Positions 9,192-19,226 of a stretch of 64,000 nt of DNA are shown one piece after another (the first letter of the stretch is position 1; every line of letters begins with the position of its first letter). The stretch lies in NCBI RefSeq assembly GCF_002278035.1, contig NZ_CP022603.1, positions 620,001 through 684,000 of the forward strand. Reading direction: 5' to 3'. Source of the stretch: Ochrobactrum quorumnocens (GTDB lineage: Bacteria; Pseudomonadota; Alphaproteobacteria; Rhizobiales; Rhizobiaceae). The notes under the pieces are model-generated. The model was given only the letters and a program-made list of their open reading frames with translations, made no database searches and was not told where the DNA came from. A program made the translations under genes and the position numbers.

Positions 9192-10123
9192 GCAATTCAT
9201 CCCGTGAATCTACAATCGGTGTTGCGGCCGTTCTCGTTTCAGCCATTGTCTGGGGAACTACTGGCACAGCCGCGACTTTTGCACCCGAAGTCAGTGCTGT
9301 TGCTATCGGCGCTGCCGCAATGGGGATCGGCGGATTGTTGCAAGCCTCGCTTGCCGGGCGTGGAATACTGCGCACCCTGCCGCATCTCTCAAAACACTGG
9401 CGCAATCTGGTTCTGGGTGGGCTGGCGGTCGCTATCTATCCACTTGCATTTTACGCCTCCATGCGGATGGCAGGTGTTACCATCGGAACGGTTGTGACCA
9501 TCGGTTCCGCGCCGCTGCTCTCGGCTCTCATCGAATATCTGTTTGATGGTGCGCGCTTATCAAAGCAATGGCTGTGGGGTGCACTTATCGGCCTGATTGG
9601 AATGATCCTGCTATGCATCGCGGAAGGCTCCATGCATAACGGCACCCAGACAGGCAGCTCGGTTCTGATCGGTATCTGCCTCGGCCTTCTTGGAGGCCTG
9701 ACCTACGCTCTTTATTCCTGGACCGCACGCGGCCTTATGTTACGCGGAATACAATCCTCCGTCGCAATGGGGGCAACATTTGGAATTGGCGGACTGTTGC
9801 TGATGCCGGTTTTGCTTATGACCGGTGCACCCTTTGTAGCTTCATGGAATAATGCAGCCGTCGGTCTCTACATGGCCATAGTGCCGATGTTCATCGGTTA
9901 TCTTTGCTTTGGTATGGGCCTTGCGCGAATTTCAGCAAGCATGGCAACGACGATCACCCTGATAGAACCCGTAGTCGCCGCACTGCTGGCCGTTGTCATT
10001 GTAGGAGAACGCCTCGCCCCGATGGGTTGGCTGGGCGTGGCACTAATTATCTCCTGTCTCGTGGTCATAACGCTGCCGCGCGACGGCTTATCACGCCAGA
10101 ATCAGGAACGAACGGCTGAATAA
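9188..10123 (+). CDS. EamA/DMT-family transporter
   Basis: Inner-membrane drug/metabolite-type transporter of 311 residues with about ten hydrophobic helices in two EamA repeats (first repeat starting VLVSAIVWGTTGTAATF, second ending ISASMATTITLIEPVVAALLAV). Start is GTG, overlapping the TetR stop by four bases, so translation is coupled and the transporter is probably induced by whatever ligand the TetR protein senses. Substrate unknown. Confidence 0.9.
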   Translation: MSNSSRESTIGVAAVLVSAIVWGTTGTAATFAPEVSAVAIGAAAMGIGGLLQASLAGRGILRTLPHLSKHWRNLVLGGLAVAIYPLAFYASMRMAGVTIGTVVTIGSAPLLSALIEYLFDGARLSKQWLWGALIGLIGMILLCIAEGSMHNGTQTGSSVLIGICLGLLGGLTYALYSWTARGLMLRGIQSSVAMGATFGIGGLLLMPVLLMTGAPFVASWNNAAVGLYMAIVPMFIGYLCFGMGLARISASMATTITLIEPVVAALLAVVIVGERLAPMGWLGVALIISCLVVITLPRDGLSRQNQERTAE

Positions 10124-10151
10124 AGCCGCTCGTTAACCTGCGGAGCACACT

Positions 10152-10258
10152 TAGAGCATTTCCTGTTTAAGATGAAACGTCGGAGATGCTCTATCTATTT
10201 GTTTTTACGCACATCTTGTTCCGAAAACCGGTTCCCACTTTTGGGAGATATGCTTTAA
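10152..10258. repeat. Rhizobial-type intergenic mosaic repeat
   Basis: A tagagcat...atgctcta palindrome (10152-10193) is followed by a second module with ccgaaaaccggttcccacttt. Related modules occur near 14290 and 31367 in this window. The arrangement resembles RIME-like mosaic elements of rhizobia. Confidence 0.65.
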
Positions 10259-11217
10259 TTTGCGGGTGCTGGCACCATAGGTGTCGGGGCCGGCGGAAAC
10301 TCCCCTTGTTGGGGCGATGGTGAAGATGGCTGCGGTTCAATTTCCGAAGCCAGAGGCGAAGGATTTTGCAGCGGACCTCCGATATCGGAACCAAGGTTGG
10401 GCAGTGATGTATCTGGCTTATCACCATACACGCCAAGCTTTGCCTCTTCTGCCTTCAGTCCGGCCTCTACATAGGCGCCACCGGGCGTAGCTTTCGCCCA
10501 ACCGTTCGCCGCAAGCCAGAGTGCTGCATCATCATTGCCGACACTGCATTGTGTTGCAACAGCCGCTCCGCTGTCGTTTTGTGGCAGACGGCACATAATT
10601 GCGCGCGAACGCAGCCATTGGCGGAAGGCAGTTCGTGCCTGCATCCCACAAGGCCAGGTTTCACCCGATGTTGATTGACAGGTCTGCTCAAGCGGCACAG
10701 TCTCGATGCCTTGCAGGTCAACGATACGACCCTGACTTTCGAGTTTTCCTGCAGCCAAAGCAACCGGTCGCTGCAGCAACTGCATCGGCTCGCCCTCATC
10801 GACCGGCGCGCTCGGTGCCGGAGGTTCTGGGGGCTTCGGCGTTGATGCAAGCCCAAGATCGCTCAAAGGCGGACGGGCAGGTTCACGCTCATGCGGATTC
10901 TGGTCTGTCTGGCTATTCGTGTTCTGACCTTCACCGTCCGGTGTTGTCTCTGGCGTGTGCGTAACATCCTCCGATGGCGATTGATCTGTTCCAGCACCTG
11001 TCCCCGGCTCATTGTAATCGAACTGCTCAACCACAATTCCATTGCCGGCTGCAGTTTCAGGCTGATTCTTGCCCTCTCCGCTTTCGACAACCGTTACCGG
11101 ACGATCAAGCGCGCCATAGAACGGCGCGACAAAAGCCGCCACAAGAATCGCCCCGGTTAGCCCAGCAAAACCACCGAAAACAATACGGGCATGGCTCTTA
11201 CTCTGCGGTTTAGCCAT
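10255..11217 (-). CDS. Membrane-anchored thermonuclease-like (SNase) protein
   Basis: 320 residues. One N-terminal membrane segment (IVFGGFAGLTGAILVAAFVAPF) is followed by a proline/acid-rich linker and a C-terminal SNase-like domain: GRIVDLQGIETVPLEQTC, ARTAFRQWLRS, then ALWLAANGWAKATPGGAYVEAGLKAEEAKLGVY. The usual catalytic arginines are not all evident, so nuclease activity is uncertain. The C-terminus is proline-rich. ATG 11217 overlaps the stop of the upstream S24 gene by one base, indicating coupling. Confidence 0.82.
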   Translation of the reverse strand: MAKPQSKSHARIVFGGFAGLTGAILVAAFVAPFYGALDRPVTVVESGEGKNQPETAAGNGIVVEQFDYNEPGTGAGTDQSPSEDVTHTPETTPDGEGQNTNSQTDQNPHEREPARPPLSDLGLASTPKPPEPPAPSAPVDEGEPMQLLQRPVALAAGKLESQGRIVDLQGIETVPLEQTCQSTSGETWPCGMQARTAFRQWLRSRAIMCRLPQNDSGAAVATQCSVGNDDAALWLAANGWAKATPGGAYVEAGLKAEEAKLGVYGDKPDTSLPNLGSDIGGPLQNPSPLASEIEPQPSSPSPQQGEFPPAPTPMVPAPAN

Positions 11218-11870
11218 TACTGGCTCGCCCACAAAATACGGGCAATCCACTCGACATCTTTTGTCTCAAAGGAACGATTTGGAAATTCAGGATTAAAGGA
11301 ATGCAATTCAATTGTGCGCGGTGTCTGGCGATGCAGGATTTTAGCCATAACCTCTCCGTCTTTGGTACGAACGACCACACGATCACCTCGGCGAACCGGT
11401 GCATTGGGTGCCACGACCAACGTATCGCCGTCGCGATAGAGTGGCAACATGGAGTCACCTGAAACTTCCAGCGCATAGACATTATCAGTTGGCGCCGCAG
11501 GAAACTGCACAACATCCCACCCCTGTCCGGCAGGGAACCCGGCATCATCGAAAAAGCCCCCCGTCCCTGCTTCTGCCATACCAAGCAACGGAATAGCACT
11601 CGGCTCCTGCAAATAATCGCCATAGTTGGGGGTTCCGATTTCACCGCGGATCAACCGGGTAAACTCGTCAAACGTTGCGCCGGTTGCTTCCATGACCTTG
11701 GCAAGCGATTCAGTCGATGGCCAGCGCGCGCGTCCATCAGAGGCATAACGCTTCGACTTGTTGAAGGTCGTTGGATCCAGCCCAGCGCGACGTGCGAGGC
11801 CGGACGCACTTAACGAACTGCGTTCTGCCAATGCATCTATCGCAGCCCAGACGCTATCATGAGAAAACAT
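11217..11870 (-). CDS. S24 LexA/CI-like repressor protein
   Basis: Transcriptional regulator of 217 residues with an N-terminal HTH (SASGLARRAGLDPTTFNKSKR) and a C-terminal S24 self-cleaving domain. The predicted cleavage Ala-Gly (GMAEAGTGG), catalytic serine (VSGDSMLPLYRDGD) and lysine (KDGEVMAKIL) are all present. Such proteins are chromosomal in rhizobia and can also be phage repressors. The adjacent genes are not phage-like, so a host role is more likely. Its target is unknown; it is coupled to the SNase-like gene. Confidence 0.88.
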   Translation of the reverse strand: MFSHDSVWAAIDALAERSSLSASGLARRAGLDPTTFNKSKRYASDGRARWPSTESLAKVMEATGATFDEFTRLIRGEIGTPNYGDYLQEPSAIPLLGMAEAGTGGFFDDAGFPAGQGWDVVQFPAAPTDNVYALEVSGDSMLPLYRDGDTLVVAPNAPVRRGDRVVVRTKDGEVMAKILHRQTPRTIELHSFNPEFPNRSFETKDVEWIARILWASQ

Positions 11871-11998
11871 TGCTATGACCCGCCAAAGAGGATTTTAAAC
11901 CTAAACACCTATCATATATTGTACCCAACCTACCCGAAATCCCTATTTTACGCAAGATCTGCGATATTACGGGGAAAATTTTCTTATTCGCAAACAAA

Positions 11999-12030
11999 AA
12001 AACGCGCGACATAACGATGCCGCGCGTTTT
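11999..12030 (-). terminator. Terminator of the beta-oxidation operon
   Basis: Stem aaaacgcgcg/cgcgcgtttt. On the minus strand the right arm runs into a T-rich tract (TTTTTTTGTTTG), directly after the last fad gene. It could also act in the other direction. Confidence 0.8.
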
Positions 12031-12054
12031 GTAATATTTTAGCTCAATGCCCGA

Positions 12055-14271
12055 TCAGGCTGCTTTCTTCGCTTGGCCCTTATATGGGTTGAAACGTTGA
12101 TAGAAGCTTTCGCCATTATCGGCCATGTCAACAAGCAGCTTGGGTGCCTTGAACTGTTGGCCGTATTTGCGCTGCAACTCCTTGGCAAGTTTGACGAATT
12201 TCTTCGCGCCCATGCCATCGATATAGGAAAGCGTACCGCCGGTATAAGGCGCAAAGCCGAAGGCCAGAATAGAACCGACGTCCGCTTCACGCGGATCGGT
12301 GACAATGCTTTCTTCCATCACGCGTGCAGCTTCCAGAGCAATCGTCACGAGGAAGCGCTCTTTCAGCTCCTTCACGTCAATTTTATCCGGATTCTGCTGT
12401 GGATAGAGGTCTTTCAGACCGGCCCAGAGGTGCTTCTTGGCAGGCTTCGCCGGATATTCATAAAAGCCCTTGCCATTCTTGCGGCCCTTACGGTCAAACT
12501 CGTTAACGAGTTTGTCCACCAGTTCCACATGGCGCGGATCGACAGCCTTCTCGCCAAGATCAGCCAATGTTGCCTTGAGGATCTTCTGCGAAAGATCGAT
12601 TGCCGTTTCATCGTTGAGCGCAAGCGGACCAACCGGCATACCGGCCATACGGGCGGCATTTTCGATCATTGCAGCAGGCACACCCTCAACAAGCATGTTG
12701 TAGGCTTCCGACATATAACGCAACACGCAACGATTGACGTAGAAACCGCGTGTGTCGTTGACGACAATCGGCGTCTTCTTGATTGCGCGGACATAATCGA
12801 GCGCTACAGCTAGAGCTTTCTCGGACGTCTTCTTGCCGAGGATCACTTCCACCAGCATCATCTTATCAACTGGCGAGAAGAAATGAATGCCGATGAAGTT
12901 CTTCGGACGCTTGGAGACTTTGGCAAGGCCAGTGATAGGCAAGGTCGAGGTGTTGGAAGCGAAAACCACAGAGGTCTTGAGAACTTCCTCGGCCTTCTCA
13001 GTTGCCACCCGCTTGACTTCACGGTCCTCGAACACGGCTTCGATCACCAGATCAGCGCCTTCGAGCAAAGCATAGTCAGGCGTTGCTGTGATGAGCGATA
13101 GAAGCTTTTCCTTGTCGGCTTCCGTAGCGCGGCCCTTCTGCATTTCCTTGGTAATTAGATCTGCGGCATGGGCTTTGCCCTTGTCGGCAGATTCCTGATC
13201 GCGGTCGATCAGCACAACCGGAATGCCAGCTTTTGCCGTCACATAGGCAATGCCAGCGCCCATAAAGCCAGCGCCGATCACGCCGATCTTCTTGAACCTG
13301 GTTGGCTTTTCATCGACGGGGCGACGTGCGCCTTTGTTCAACTCCTGCAACGACACGAAAAGCGAGCGGATCATCATGCCCGCTTCGGTCGTCTGGAGAA
13401 TTTCGGTGAAATAGCGCTGCTCGATCTTCAGACCGGTGTCGAAAGGCACCAGAAGGCCTTCATAAACCGATTTCAGGATAGCGAGTGCTGCCGGATAATT
13501 GCCGGAGGTTTCGCGGCGCAGAATGGCGGTTGCCGCAGGCCAGAGATTTGCACCAGCGGCCGAATAAATCGCACCACCCGGCAGCTTAAAGCCTTTTTCA
13601 TCCCATGGCTGAACTGGCTTGAGGCCACCCTTGATGAGCTTCTTGGCGGTTTCAACGAGCTTCTTGGCAGGTGCTACTTCGGTAACAAGACCCATCGCCT
13701 TGGCGCGCTGCGCCGTCAGGCTTGAGCCAGTCGTCATCATCTGCAAAGCGTCCTGCTGGTTGGCAAGGCGCGGAACGCGCTGCGTACCACCGGCCCCCGG
13801 AAACAAACCGACTTTTACTTCCGGCAAACCCATTTTCACGCCCGGCGCATCGGATGCAACACGCGCATGGCAAGCGAGCGACATTTCAAACGCGCCGCCC
13901 ATGCAGGTACCGTTAATTGCGGAAACCCATGGCTTGCCAGAGGTTTCCAGCTTGCGGAACAACCCACCCATACGGCCAACATTATCAAACAGCGACTGAA
14001 CAGCGGCCTGATGATCCTTGGCCTTCTGCTTCTGAAACTCTTTGAACATGCCTTCCAGCATGGTCAGGTCCGCACCACCGGAGAACGTTTCCTTGCCAGA
14101 CGTAATAACAACGCCCTTGACCTTGTCGTCGCTCGTCGTCGTGTCGATGATGGCGCTCAATTCCTGCATCGCATCGACGGTGAAAACATTCATCGACTTT
14201 TCAGGCATGTCCCATGTGACGAGAGCAATGCCATCAGCGTCGGTTTCAACTTTGAAATTTACATAAGCCAT
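12055..14271 (-). CDS. fadJ: FadJ/FadB-like bifunctional enoyl-CoA hydratase / 3-hydroxyacyl-CoA dehydrogenase
   Basis: Multifunctional beta-oxidation enzyme of 738 residues. It hydrates trans-2-enoyl-CoA and oxidises the 3-hydroxyacyl-CoA with NAD. The N-terminal crotonase domain has the oxyanion/active-site region (SGGADLTMLE, INGTCMGGAFEMSLACH). A Rossmann motif GVIGAGFMGAG lies near residue 335, followed by the dehydrogenase domains (NFIGIHFFSPVDKMMLVEVI, NDTRGFYVNR). It is the last gene of a fadE-type/thiolase/fadJ operon and starts after a GAGGAGG site. Confidence 0.95.
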   Translation of the reverse strand: MAYVNFKVETDADGIALVTWDMPEKSMNVFTVDAMQELSAIIDTTTSDDKVKGVVITSGKETFSGGADLTMLEGMFKEFQKQKAKDHQAAVQSLFDNVGRMGGLFRKLETSGKPWVSAINGTCMGGAFEMSLACHARVASDAPGVKMGLPEVKVGLFPGAGGTQRVPRLANQQDALQMMTTGSSLTAQRAKAMGLVTEVAPAKKLVETAKKLIKGGLKPVQPWDEKGFKLPGGAIYSAAGANLWPAATAILRRETSGNYPAALAILKSVYEGLLVPFDTGLKIEQRYFTEILQTTEAGMMIRSLFVSLQELNKGARRPVDEKPTRFKKIGVIGAGFMGAGIAYVTAKAGIPVVLIDRDQESADKGKAHAADLITKEMQKGRATEADKEKLLSLITATPDYALLEGADLVIEAVFEDREVKRVATEKAEEVLKTSVVFASNTSTLPITGLAKVSKRPKNFIGIHFFSPVDKMMLVEVILGKKTSEKALAVALDYVRAIKKTPIVVNDTRGFYVNRCVLRYMSEAYNMLVEGVPAAMIENAARMAGMPVGPLALNDETAIDLSQKILKATLADLGEKAVDPRHVELVDKLVNEFDRKGRKNGKGFYEYPAKPAKKHLWAGLKDLYPQQNPDKIDVKELKERFLVTIALEAARVMEESIVTDPREADVGSILAFGFAPYTGGTLSYIDGMGAKKFVKLAKELQRKYGQQFKAPKLLVDMADNGESFYQRFNPYKGQAKKAA

Positions 14272-14289
14272 TGTTTAAACCTCCTCAAA

Positions 14290-14332
14290 GCGCATCCCGA
14301 AAAGTGCAAAGCGGTTTTCGGATAAGATGCGC
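14290..14332. repeat. Rhizobial palindromic module in the fad operon
   Basis: gcgcatc/gatgcgc arms with an inner ccgaaaa/ttttcgg stem, in the gap between thiolase and fadJ. Related to the second half of the repeat at 10152-10258. Confidence 0.7.
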
Positions 14333-14348
14333 GCTAGGCTAAAAAATT

Positions 14349-14384
14349 AGAGCGTGATCTGATTTATCAGATCAAAAACGCTCT
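14349..14384. repeat. Rhizobial palindromic repeat overlapping the thiolase stop
   Basis: agagcgt/acgctct outer arms with gatctgat/atcagatc inside. The module overlaps the stop codon of the thiolase gene, so the repeat supplies its last bases. Confidence 0.75.
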
Positions 14385-15591
14385 AAACGCGCTCGATGAT
14401 CGTTGCTGTACCCATGCCCGCACCGATGCACAAAGTGACCAGTGCGATATTAAGGTCGCGGCGTTCCAGCTCATCCAGCACCGTGCCGAGGATCATCGCG
14501 CCAGTCGCACCGAGCGGATGGCCCAGTGCAATCGCGCCGCCATTGACGTTGATCTTGTCGTGCGGAATGTCAAAGGCCTGCATGTAACGCAGAACCACGG
14601 CAGCAAAGGCTTCGTTCAACTCAAACAGATCGATATCCGAGATTTTCATCTTGGCCTGCTTGAGAAGCTTTTCCGTCACATCGACCGGGCCAGTCAGCAT
14701 GAGGGCTGGTTCAGAACCGATATTGGCAAACGCACGGATACGCGCACGCGGCTTGATATCAAAGGCTTTGCCAGCCTTCTTCGAGCCAACGAGAACGCCT
14801 GCTGCACCATCAACAATACCAGACGAGTTACCGGCATGGTGAACATGATTGATGGTTTCGACTTCTGGATGCGCCTGAATGCCAACAGCATTGAAGCCGC
14901 CCATTTCACCAGGCATCACGAAGGATGGGTTCAACTGGCCGAGCGCCTGCATATCAGTGCCTGGACGCATATGCTCGTCATGGTTGAGAATGGTTAGGCC
15001 GTTCTGATCCTTGATCGGAATGACCGAATTCTTGAAATAGCCCTTTTCCCACGACTTTGCGGCGCGCTTCTGGCTTTCAACGGCATAGGCATCAACGTCA
15101 TCACGCGAGAAGCCGTATTTCGTGGCAATCAGATCGGCGGAAACGCCCTGCGGCATGAAATAGCCCGGAAAGCCGACCGATGGGTCCATGTACCAGGCTC
15201 CCCCCGACATACCCATGCCAACGCGTGACATGCTTTCAACGCCACCCGCGATCACCAAATCGTCGGAACCAAACGCCACTTTTGCAGCGGCGAGATTGAC
15301 CGCATCCAGCCCCGACGCACAGAAGCGCGAAATCTGAATACCCGGCGCTTTGAAATCGTAACCGGCTTCAAAAGCTGATGAACGCGGAATGACAGCACCT
15401 GCTTCACCGACTGGATCAACACAGCCGAATATGATGTCGTCAACCTTGGCCGTATCGATGCCGTTACGGTCGCGCAAGGATTCCAGAACCTTCGCGCCCA
15501 GACGAACGGCAGGCACTTCATGTAGACTGCCGTCCTTCTTGCCACGTCCGCGCGGGGTGCGCACGTGATCGTAAATATAAGCCTCAGCCAT
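14383..15591 (-). CDS. fadA: Acetyl-CoA C-acyltransferase (thiolase)
   Basis: Thiolase of 402 residues that splits 3-ketoacyl-CoA with CoA. The acyl-accepting cysteine is in [13 protein letters not shown] near residue 90, the histidine in [12 protein letters not shown] near 355, and the second cysteine in [11 protein letters not shown] near 385. It is encoded between the acyl-CoA dehydrogenase and FadJ-like genes; the two products probably form the trifunctional complex. ATG 15591 follows GGAGATAAA. Confidence 0.95.
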   Translation of the reverse strand: MAEAYIYDHVRTPRGRGKKDGSLHEVPAVRLGAKVLESLRDRNGIDTAKVDDIIFGCVDPVGEAGAVIPRSSAFEAGYDFKAPGIQISRFCASGLDAVNLAAAKVAFGSDDLVIAGGVESMSRVGMGMSGGAWYMDPSVGFPGYFMPQGVSADLIATKYGFSRDDVDAYAVESQKRAAKSWEKGYFKNSVIPIKDQNGLTILNHDEHMRPGTDMQALGQLNPSFVMPGEMGGFNAVGIQAHPEVETINHVHHAGNSSGIVDGAAGVLVGSKKAGKAFDIKPRARIRAFANIGSEPALMLTGPVDVTEKLLKQAKMKISDIDLFELNEAFAAVVLRYMQAFDIPHDKINVNGGAIALGHPLGATGAMILGTVLDELERRDLNIALVTLCIGAGMGTATIIERV

Positions 15592-15654
15592 TTTATCTCC
15601 TTCCCGCTAAGTTCGAAAACTTAGCCTAATCTCAAAATTAGCCCGGATTCTTAA

Positions 15655-17448
15655 TCAGAATGCGTCGGCGTTGAGTGCCATCATGCTATCCGCACCCGAT
15701 TGGATACGGGCAAGATGGGCGACACTTTCCGGCATGATCCGCTCGAAATAATAGCGCGCAGTAATCAGCTTGGCTTCAAGATAGTCCTTGTTGCCTTCAC
15801 CCGATGCGAGCTTTTCTTCCGCAACTTTTGCCATGCGCGCCCACATGTAACCAAGCGCCACCAGACCAAAGAGATGCATGTAATCATTCGATGCAGCACC
15901 GGCATTATCCGGCTTTGCCATCGCGTTCTGCATCAGCCACATGGTCGCGGCCTGAAGGTCGTTGACACCCTTCTTCAAATGCTTGGTGAAGAAGGAGAGT
16001 TTTTCATTCTCGCGATTGACTTCACAGAATTCTCCCACTTCCTTGAAGAAAGCAGTGATCGCACGCCCACCATTCAGCGCCAGCTTACGACCAACCAGAT
16101 CAAGCGCCTGAATGCCGTTGGCACCTTCATAGATCATGGCAATACGCGCATCGCGCACATACTGGCTCATGCCATGTTCTTCGATATAGCCGTGACCGCC
16201 GAACACCTGCTGTGCCATGACAGCATGTTCAAAACCCTTATCGGTCAGAACACCTTTCAGCACTGGTGTGAGCAGACCAACGAGATCGTCAGCCGCCTGA
16301 CGTTCTGCTTCGTCACCCGCACGATGCGCAATATCGGAATTAAGTGCGGTCCAGAGGATCAGCGCACGCCCGGCTTCATTATAAGCGCGGATATTCATCA
16401 GGTTGCGGCGGATATCCGGATGCACGATGATCGGATCGGCCTTCTTGTCAGGAGCAGCGGCACCAGAAAGGGCTCGGCCCTGAATACGCTCACGCGCATA
16501 GATCGCGGCATTCTGGTAAGCGGTTTCGGCGATCGAAAGCCCCTGAAGCGCCACACCCAGACGCGCTTCATTCATCATGGTGAACATGGCGCGCAGGCCC
16601 TTATGCGCCTCACCAATCAGATAACCGGCCGCGTCATCATAATTCATGACGCAGGTGGAGTTGCCGTGAATGCCCATCTTTTCTTCGATGGAACCGCAGG
16701 AAACGCCATTGCGCTCGCCCGGATTGCCATCGGCATCCAGAATGAACTTAGGCACGATAAACAGCGAAATGCCCTTCACGCCTTCCGGTGCGCCGTCAAT
16801 ACGGGCAAGCACCAGATGGATGATGTTTTCCGACATGTCATGCTCACCAGCCGAGATGAAAATCTTCTGGCCGGAAATTTTATAGGAACCGTCTTTTTGC
16901 GGTATCGCCGTCGAACGCAGCAAACCCAGATCCGTGCCGCAATGCGGCTCGGTCAGGTTCATCGTGCCGGTCCATGTGCCTTCCACCATCTTTGGCAGAT
17001 AGGTGTCCTTCTGCTCATCGGTGCCATGGGTGAGGATCGCGGCAATCGCGCCCTGCGTCAGGCCCGGATACATGGTGAGCGCCATATTGGCCGACGACAT
17101 ATATTCGCCGACCGCCGTATGCAGCAGATAAGGAAGCCCCTGCCCGCCATATTGCTCGGGCACGGCAAGACCAAGCCAGCCGCCCTCGCGATACTGGTCA
17201 TAGGCTTGCTTGAAACCCTTCGGCGTCTTCACCGAACCATCGGATGCACGAACGCAACCTTCCTGGTCACCGGAATGATTGACCGGAAACAGCGTGCCTT
17301 CGGCAAGCTTTGCGCCTTCAGACAGGATTGCCTCGACGACATCAGGCGTCGCATCGGCAAAGCCCGGCAGATTGTTATAACGCTGGTAATTCAGAACGTC
17401 ATTGAGAACGAAATTTGTATCCTCAACTGGCGCGCGATAGCTCGGCAT
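15655..17448 (-). CDS. Acyl-CoA dehydrogenase (C-terminal-domain subclass, FadE role)
   Basis: FAD enzyme of 597 residues that introduces the 2,3 double bond in acyl-CoA. Visible are the FAD/substrate stretch [33 protein letters not shown], and the catalytic-glutamate region [24 protein letters not shown], with an extra C-terminal domain typical of the roughly 600-residue subclass (also near DmdC). Start ATG 17448 follows GGAGGATTTCG. It is the first gene of the operon; a 24-bp palindrome lies 230 bp upstream at 17676. Confidence 0.93.
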   Translation of the reverse strand: MPSYRAPVEDTNFVLNDVLNYQRYNNLPGFADATPDVVEAILSEGAKLAEGTLFPVNHSGDQEGCVRASDGSVKTPKGFKQAYDQYREGGWLGLAVPEQYGGQGLPYLLHTAVGEYMSSANMALTMYPGLTQGAIAAILTHGTDEQKDTYLPKMVEGTWTGTMNLTEPHCGTDLGLLRSTAIPQKDGSYKISGQKIFISAGEHDMSENIIHLVLARIDGAPEGVKGISLFIVPKFILDADGNPGERNGVSCGSIEEKMGIHGNSTCVMNYDDAAGYLIGEAHKGLRAMFTMMNEARLGVALQGLSIAETAYQNAAIYARERIQGRALSGAAAPDKKADPIIVHPDIRRNLMNIRAYNEAGRALILWTALNSDIAHRAGDEAERQAADDLVGLLTPVLKGVLTDKGFEHAVMAQQVFGGHGYIEEHGMSQYVRDARIAMIYEGANGIQALDLVGRKLALNGGRAITAFFKEVGEFCEVNRENEKLSFFTKHLKKGVNDLQAATMWLMQNAMAKPDNAGAASNDYMHLFGLVALGYMWARMAKVAEEKLASGEGNKDYLEAKLITARYYFERIMPESVAHLARIQSGADSMMALNADAF

Positions 17449-17914
17449 CGAAATCCTCCAAATCAATAACCCGCTCAGTCCCGCATGAAGCGGAACAGGC
17501 TCCCACCTGTGTTTGGCATGTCTGTCACATCAAGTACTCGAATGCATGACAGCATGTCCTTGCTGACAAAAATGGGTTCTAAAACTCAAAAAACCAGCCA
17601 TTTTTACCACTTTCGGATATCTACTTTCCCATTTTTTGAAAGGCAGAGTCCAAATCTAGGGCAAAACTAGCGCACTTTGACGTTTCCGTAAACGTCAAAA
17701 ATTACACTTATTCGTGCACCGCTGTTTTTCAGGAAATGTAAATGCCGCCTTGGTTTGTCCTCCTGCAGCCTGGCATGGTCATTTCGCTGCGTTTGATTTG
17801 TCCATCCCGCGAATTCGTCCGATGAATGGAAAAGCAGTTATAACTGGGAACAATACCGTAAGCGGCAATACTGGCCGAAAAATCCTGAGCGATGGCGATA
17901 GCGACTCTGGGTTA
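17449..17914. other. Gene-free region upstream of the fad operon
   Basis: About 465 bp between the fad operon and the IS element. It contains the palindrome at 17676. Short open frames here match nothing I recognise and lack ribosome sites. Confidence 0.5.
17676..17699. promoter_or_regulatory. Palindromic operator upstream of the fad operon
   Basis: Ten-base arms tttgacgttt and aaacgtcaaa flank ccgt. The same core occurs inverted at 40591-40610 before the nitronate monooxygenase gene (19 of 20 bases match). The pattern resembles recalled LiuR-type (MerR family) fatty/branched-chain acid operators. Regulator identity is an inference. Confidence 0.7.
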
Positions 17915-18751
17915 GGCTCAGGACCCATTGATTTTAGAGTTATGAACTGATTCAGTTTCGCTTGAGCAGACTGATCGATGAGTAATCTTTACTGGCTGAG
18001 TGAAGGACAAATGGCACGCCTTCGTCTCTTTTTTCCCTAGAGCCATGGACGTCCACGCGTTGATGATAGGCGTGTCTTGAGTGGAATTATCTTCATTCTT
18101 CGCAATGGGTTACGGTGGTGTGATGCTCCTCGGGAATACGGGTCCTGTAAAACGCTCTATAATCGTTGGAACCGTTGGTGTCACAAGAGGATATTTGCTC
18201 AGATATTAGAAGGTCTGTCTTCCAAATCGTCGGTTGGAAAGACTGTCATGATGGATGCGACCTATTTGAAAGCTCACCGCACGGCTTCAAGCCTACGGTT
18301 AAAAAAGGGGGCGATGGACGACTGATCGGTCGGGCGAAGGGTGGCATGAATACCAAATTGCACGCCGTCACCGATGCACAGGGTCGCCCCATCAGGTTAC
18401 ACATCACGACAGGACAAATCAGCGACTATACCGGAGCTGCAGCCTTAATCGCGACGCTACCAGAGGTCGACTGGCTTCTTGCTGACAGAGGCTATGATGC
18501 TGACTGGTTCAGAAAACAGTTAAAAGACAAAGAGATAAAGCCGCATCCCGGGGCGCAAAACCGCAAGAAGGATATCAAGTATGACAAACGTCGATACAAG
18601 CGGCGCAATCGTATCGAAATCATGTTTGGCAGACTGAAAGACTGGCGAAGAATTGCCGCCCGTTATGATCGCTGCCCGATCGTGTTCCGCGCAGCAATAG
18701 ATCTCGCAGCAGCCGTTATATTCTGGCTCGGCAGGGAATGAGTCCTGAGCC
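17915..18751 (+). mobile_element. IS5-family element (IS427-like)
   Basis: Terminal inverted repeats ggctcaggac (17915) and gtcctgagcc (ending 18751) bound an 837-bp unit, with a TA duplication on each side (17913-17914 and 18752-18753). Size, TA target and two overlapping frames fit the IS427 group of IS5. Confidence 0.85.
17978..18741 (+). pseudogene. IS5-family transposase with amber codon and frameshift signal
   Basis: The first frame starts at ATG 17978 and meets TAG at 18038-18040 in the conserved region FFP*SHGRPRVDDRRV, where family members carry a sense codon. Beyond it the frame continues (GIIFILRNGLRWCDAPREYG) to 18325. The catalytic DDE part lies in the -1 frame to 18741 (MNTKLHAV, LLADRGYDADWFR, RRNRIEIMFGRLKDWRR). 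The A6G5 run at 18301-18311 is a typical -1 slippage site that would join the frames. The nonsense codon makes this copy probably inactive. Confidence 0.82.
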
Positions 18752-18753
18752 TA

Positions 18754-19104
18754 AGGTGAAAGCTGTTCGTCCGTTCACGCTTTCAGATACGGAAGCGGCT
18801 TGCGCTTCTAATTTTGAAGATGGATGGCTGGCATGGGAACTCATCAGTGTGCGCCCAATCCAAACAACCGACCGTATTCTCGCGGCGCGTGGTATCTACA
18901 ATGTTGATTGGCAGTCACCAGACAATTTTTAACAATCGTTACGCGGCGGGTTCCCACAGGGATAAACTCTCAGCCAAACCGACAGTGAAGGAGCGACTAC
19001 GAAGCGCCATTGGGCAACGGTTTTCCAGTGGCACAGGAAATCGTCAATCCAACCTTTTCATTGGGCATCAATAGCTCTTTGTTCGGCTCCAATAGCCAGG
19101 TTCT
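18754..19104. other. Unassigned DNA right of the IS
   Basis: An open frame runs from the IS end to a stop at 18932 (...GWLAWELISVRPIQTTDRIL...), possibly the tail of a gene interrupted by the IS. I do not recognise it. No further gene is supported up to the inverted repeat at 19105. Confidence 0.35.
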
Positions 19105-19129
19105 CGCTATTCGGCAGCAACTGCCACCA
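19105..19129 (+). repeat. Left arm of a perfect 25-bp inverted repeat
   Basis: The arm begins cgctattcggcagcaactgc and is repeated in inverse orientation without mismatch at 20342-20366. The two arms enclose the toxin-antitoxin genes. It may be the end of an uncharacterised mobile unit or a pair of IS-end remnants. Confidence 0.85.
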
Positions 19130-19226
19130 GACTCCATCAGGATGACGGTCTAATATCCATTTGCTTATATGGAGTAGCAAACGGTCGGTATTGAGGATGA
19201 ATTAAGCGGCAACATGTGTTTGACGC

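Noticed and set aside
11217..11870. Prophage repressor marking another prophage
   Set aside because: S24 repressor motifs are present, but neighbouring genes are a nuclease-like gene and fad genes; no phage gene is adjacent.
15700..17469. 589-codon plus-strand frame opposite the acyl-CoA dehydrogenase
   Set aside because: Antisense shadow of a highly conserved gene with strong codon bias; composition rich in His/Arg/Ile and without domains.
17485..17950. Small plus-strand genes upstream of the IS
   Set aside because: No ribosome sites and no recognisable sequence; the region contains the fad operator.
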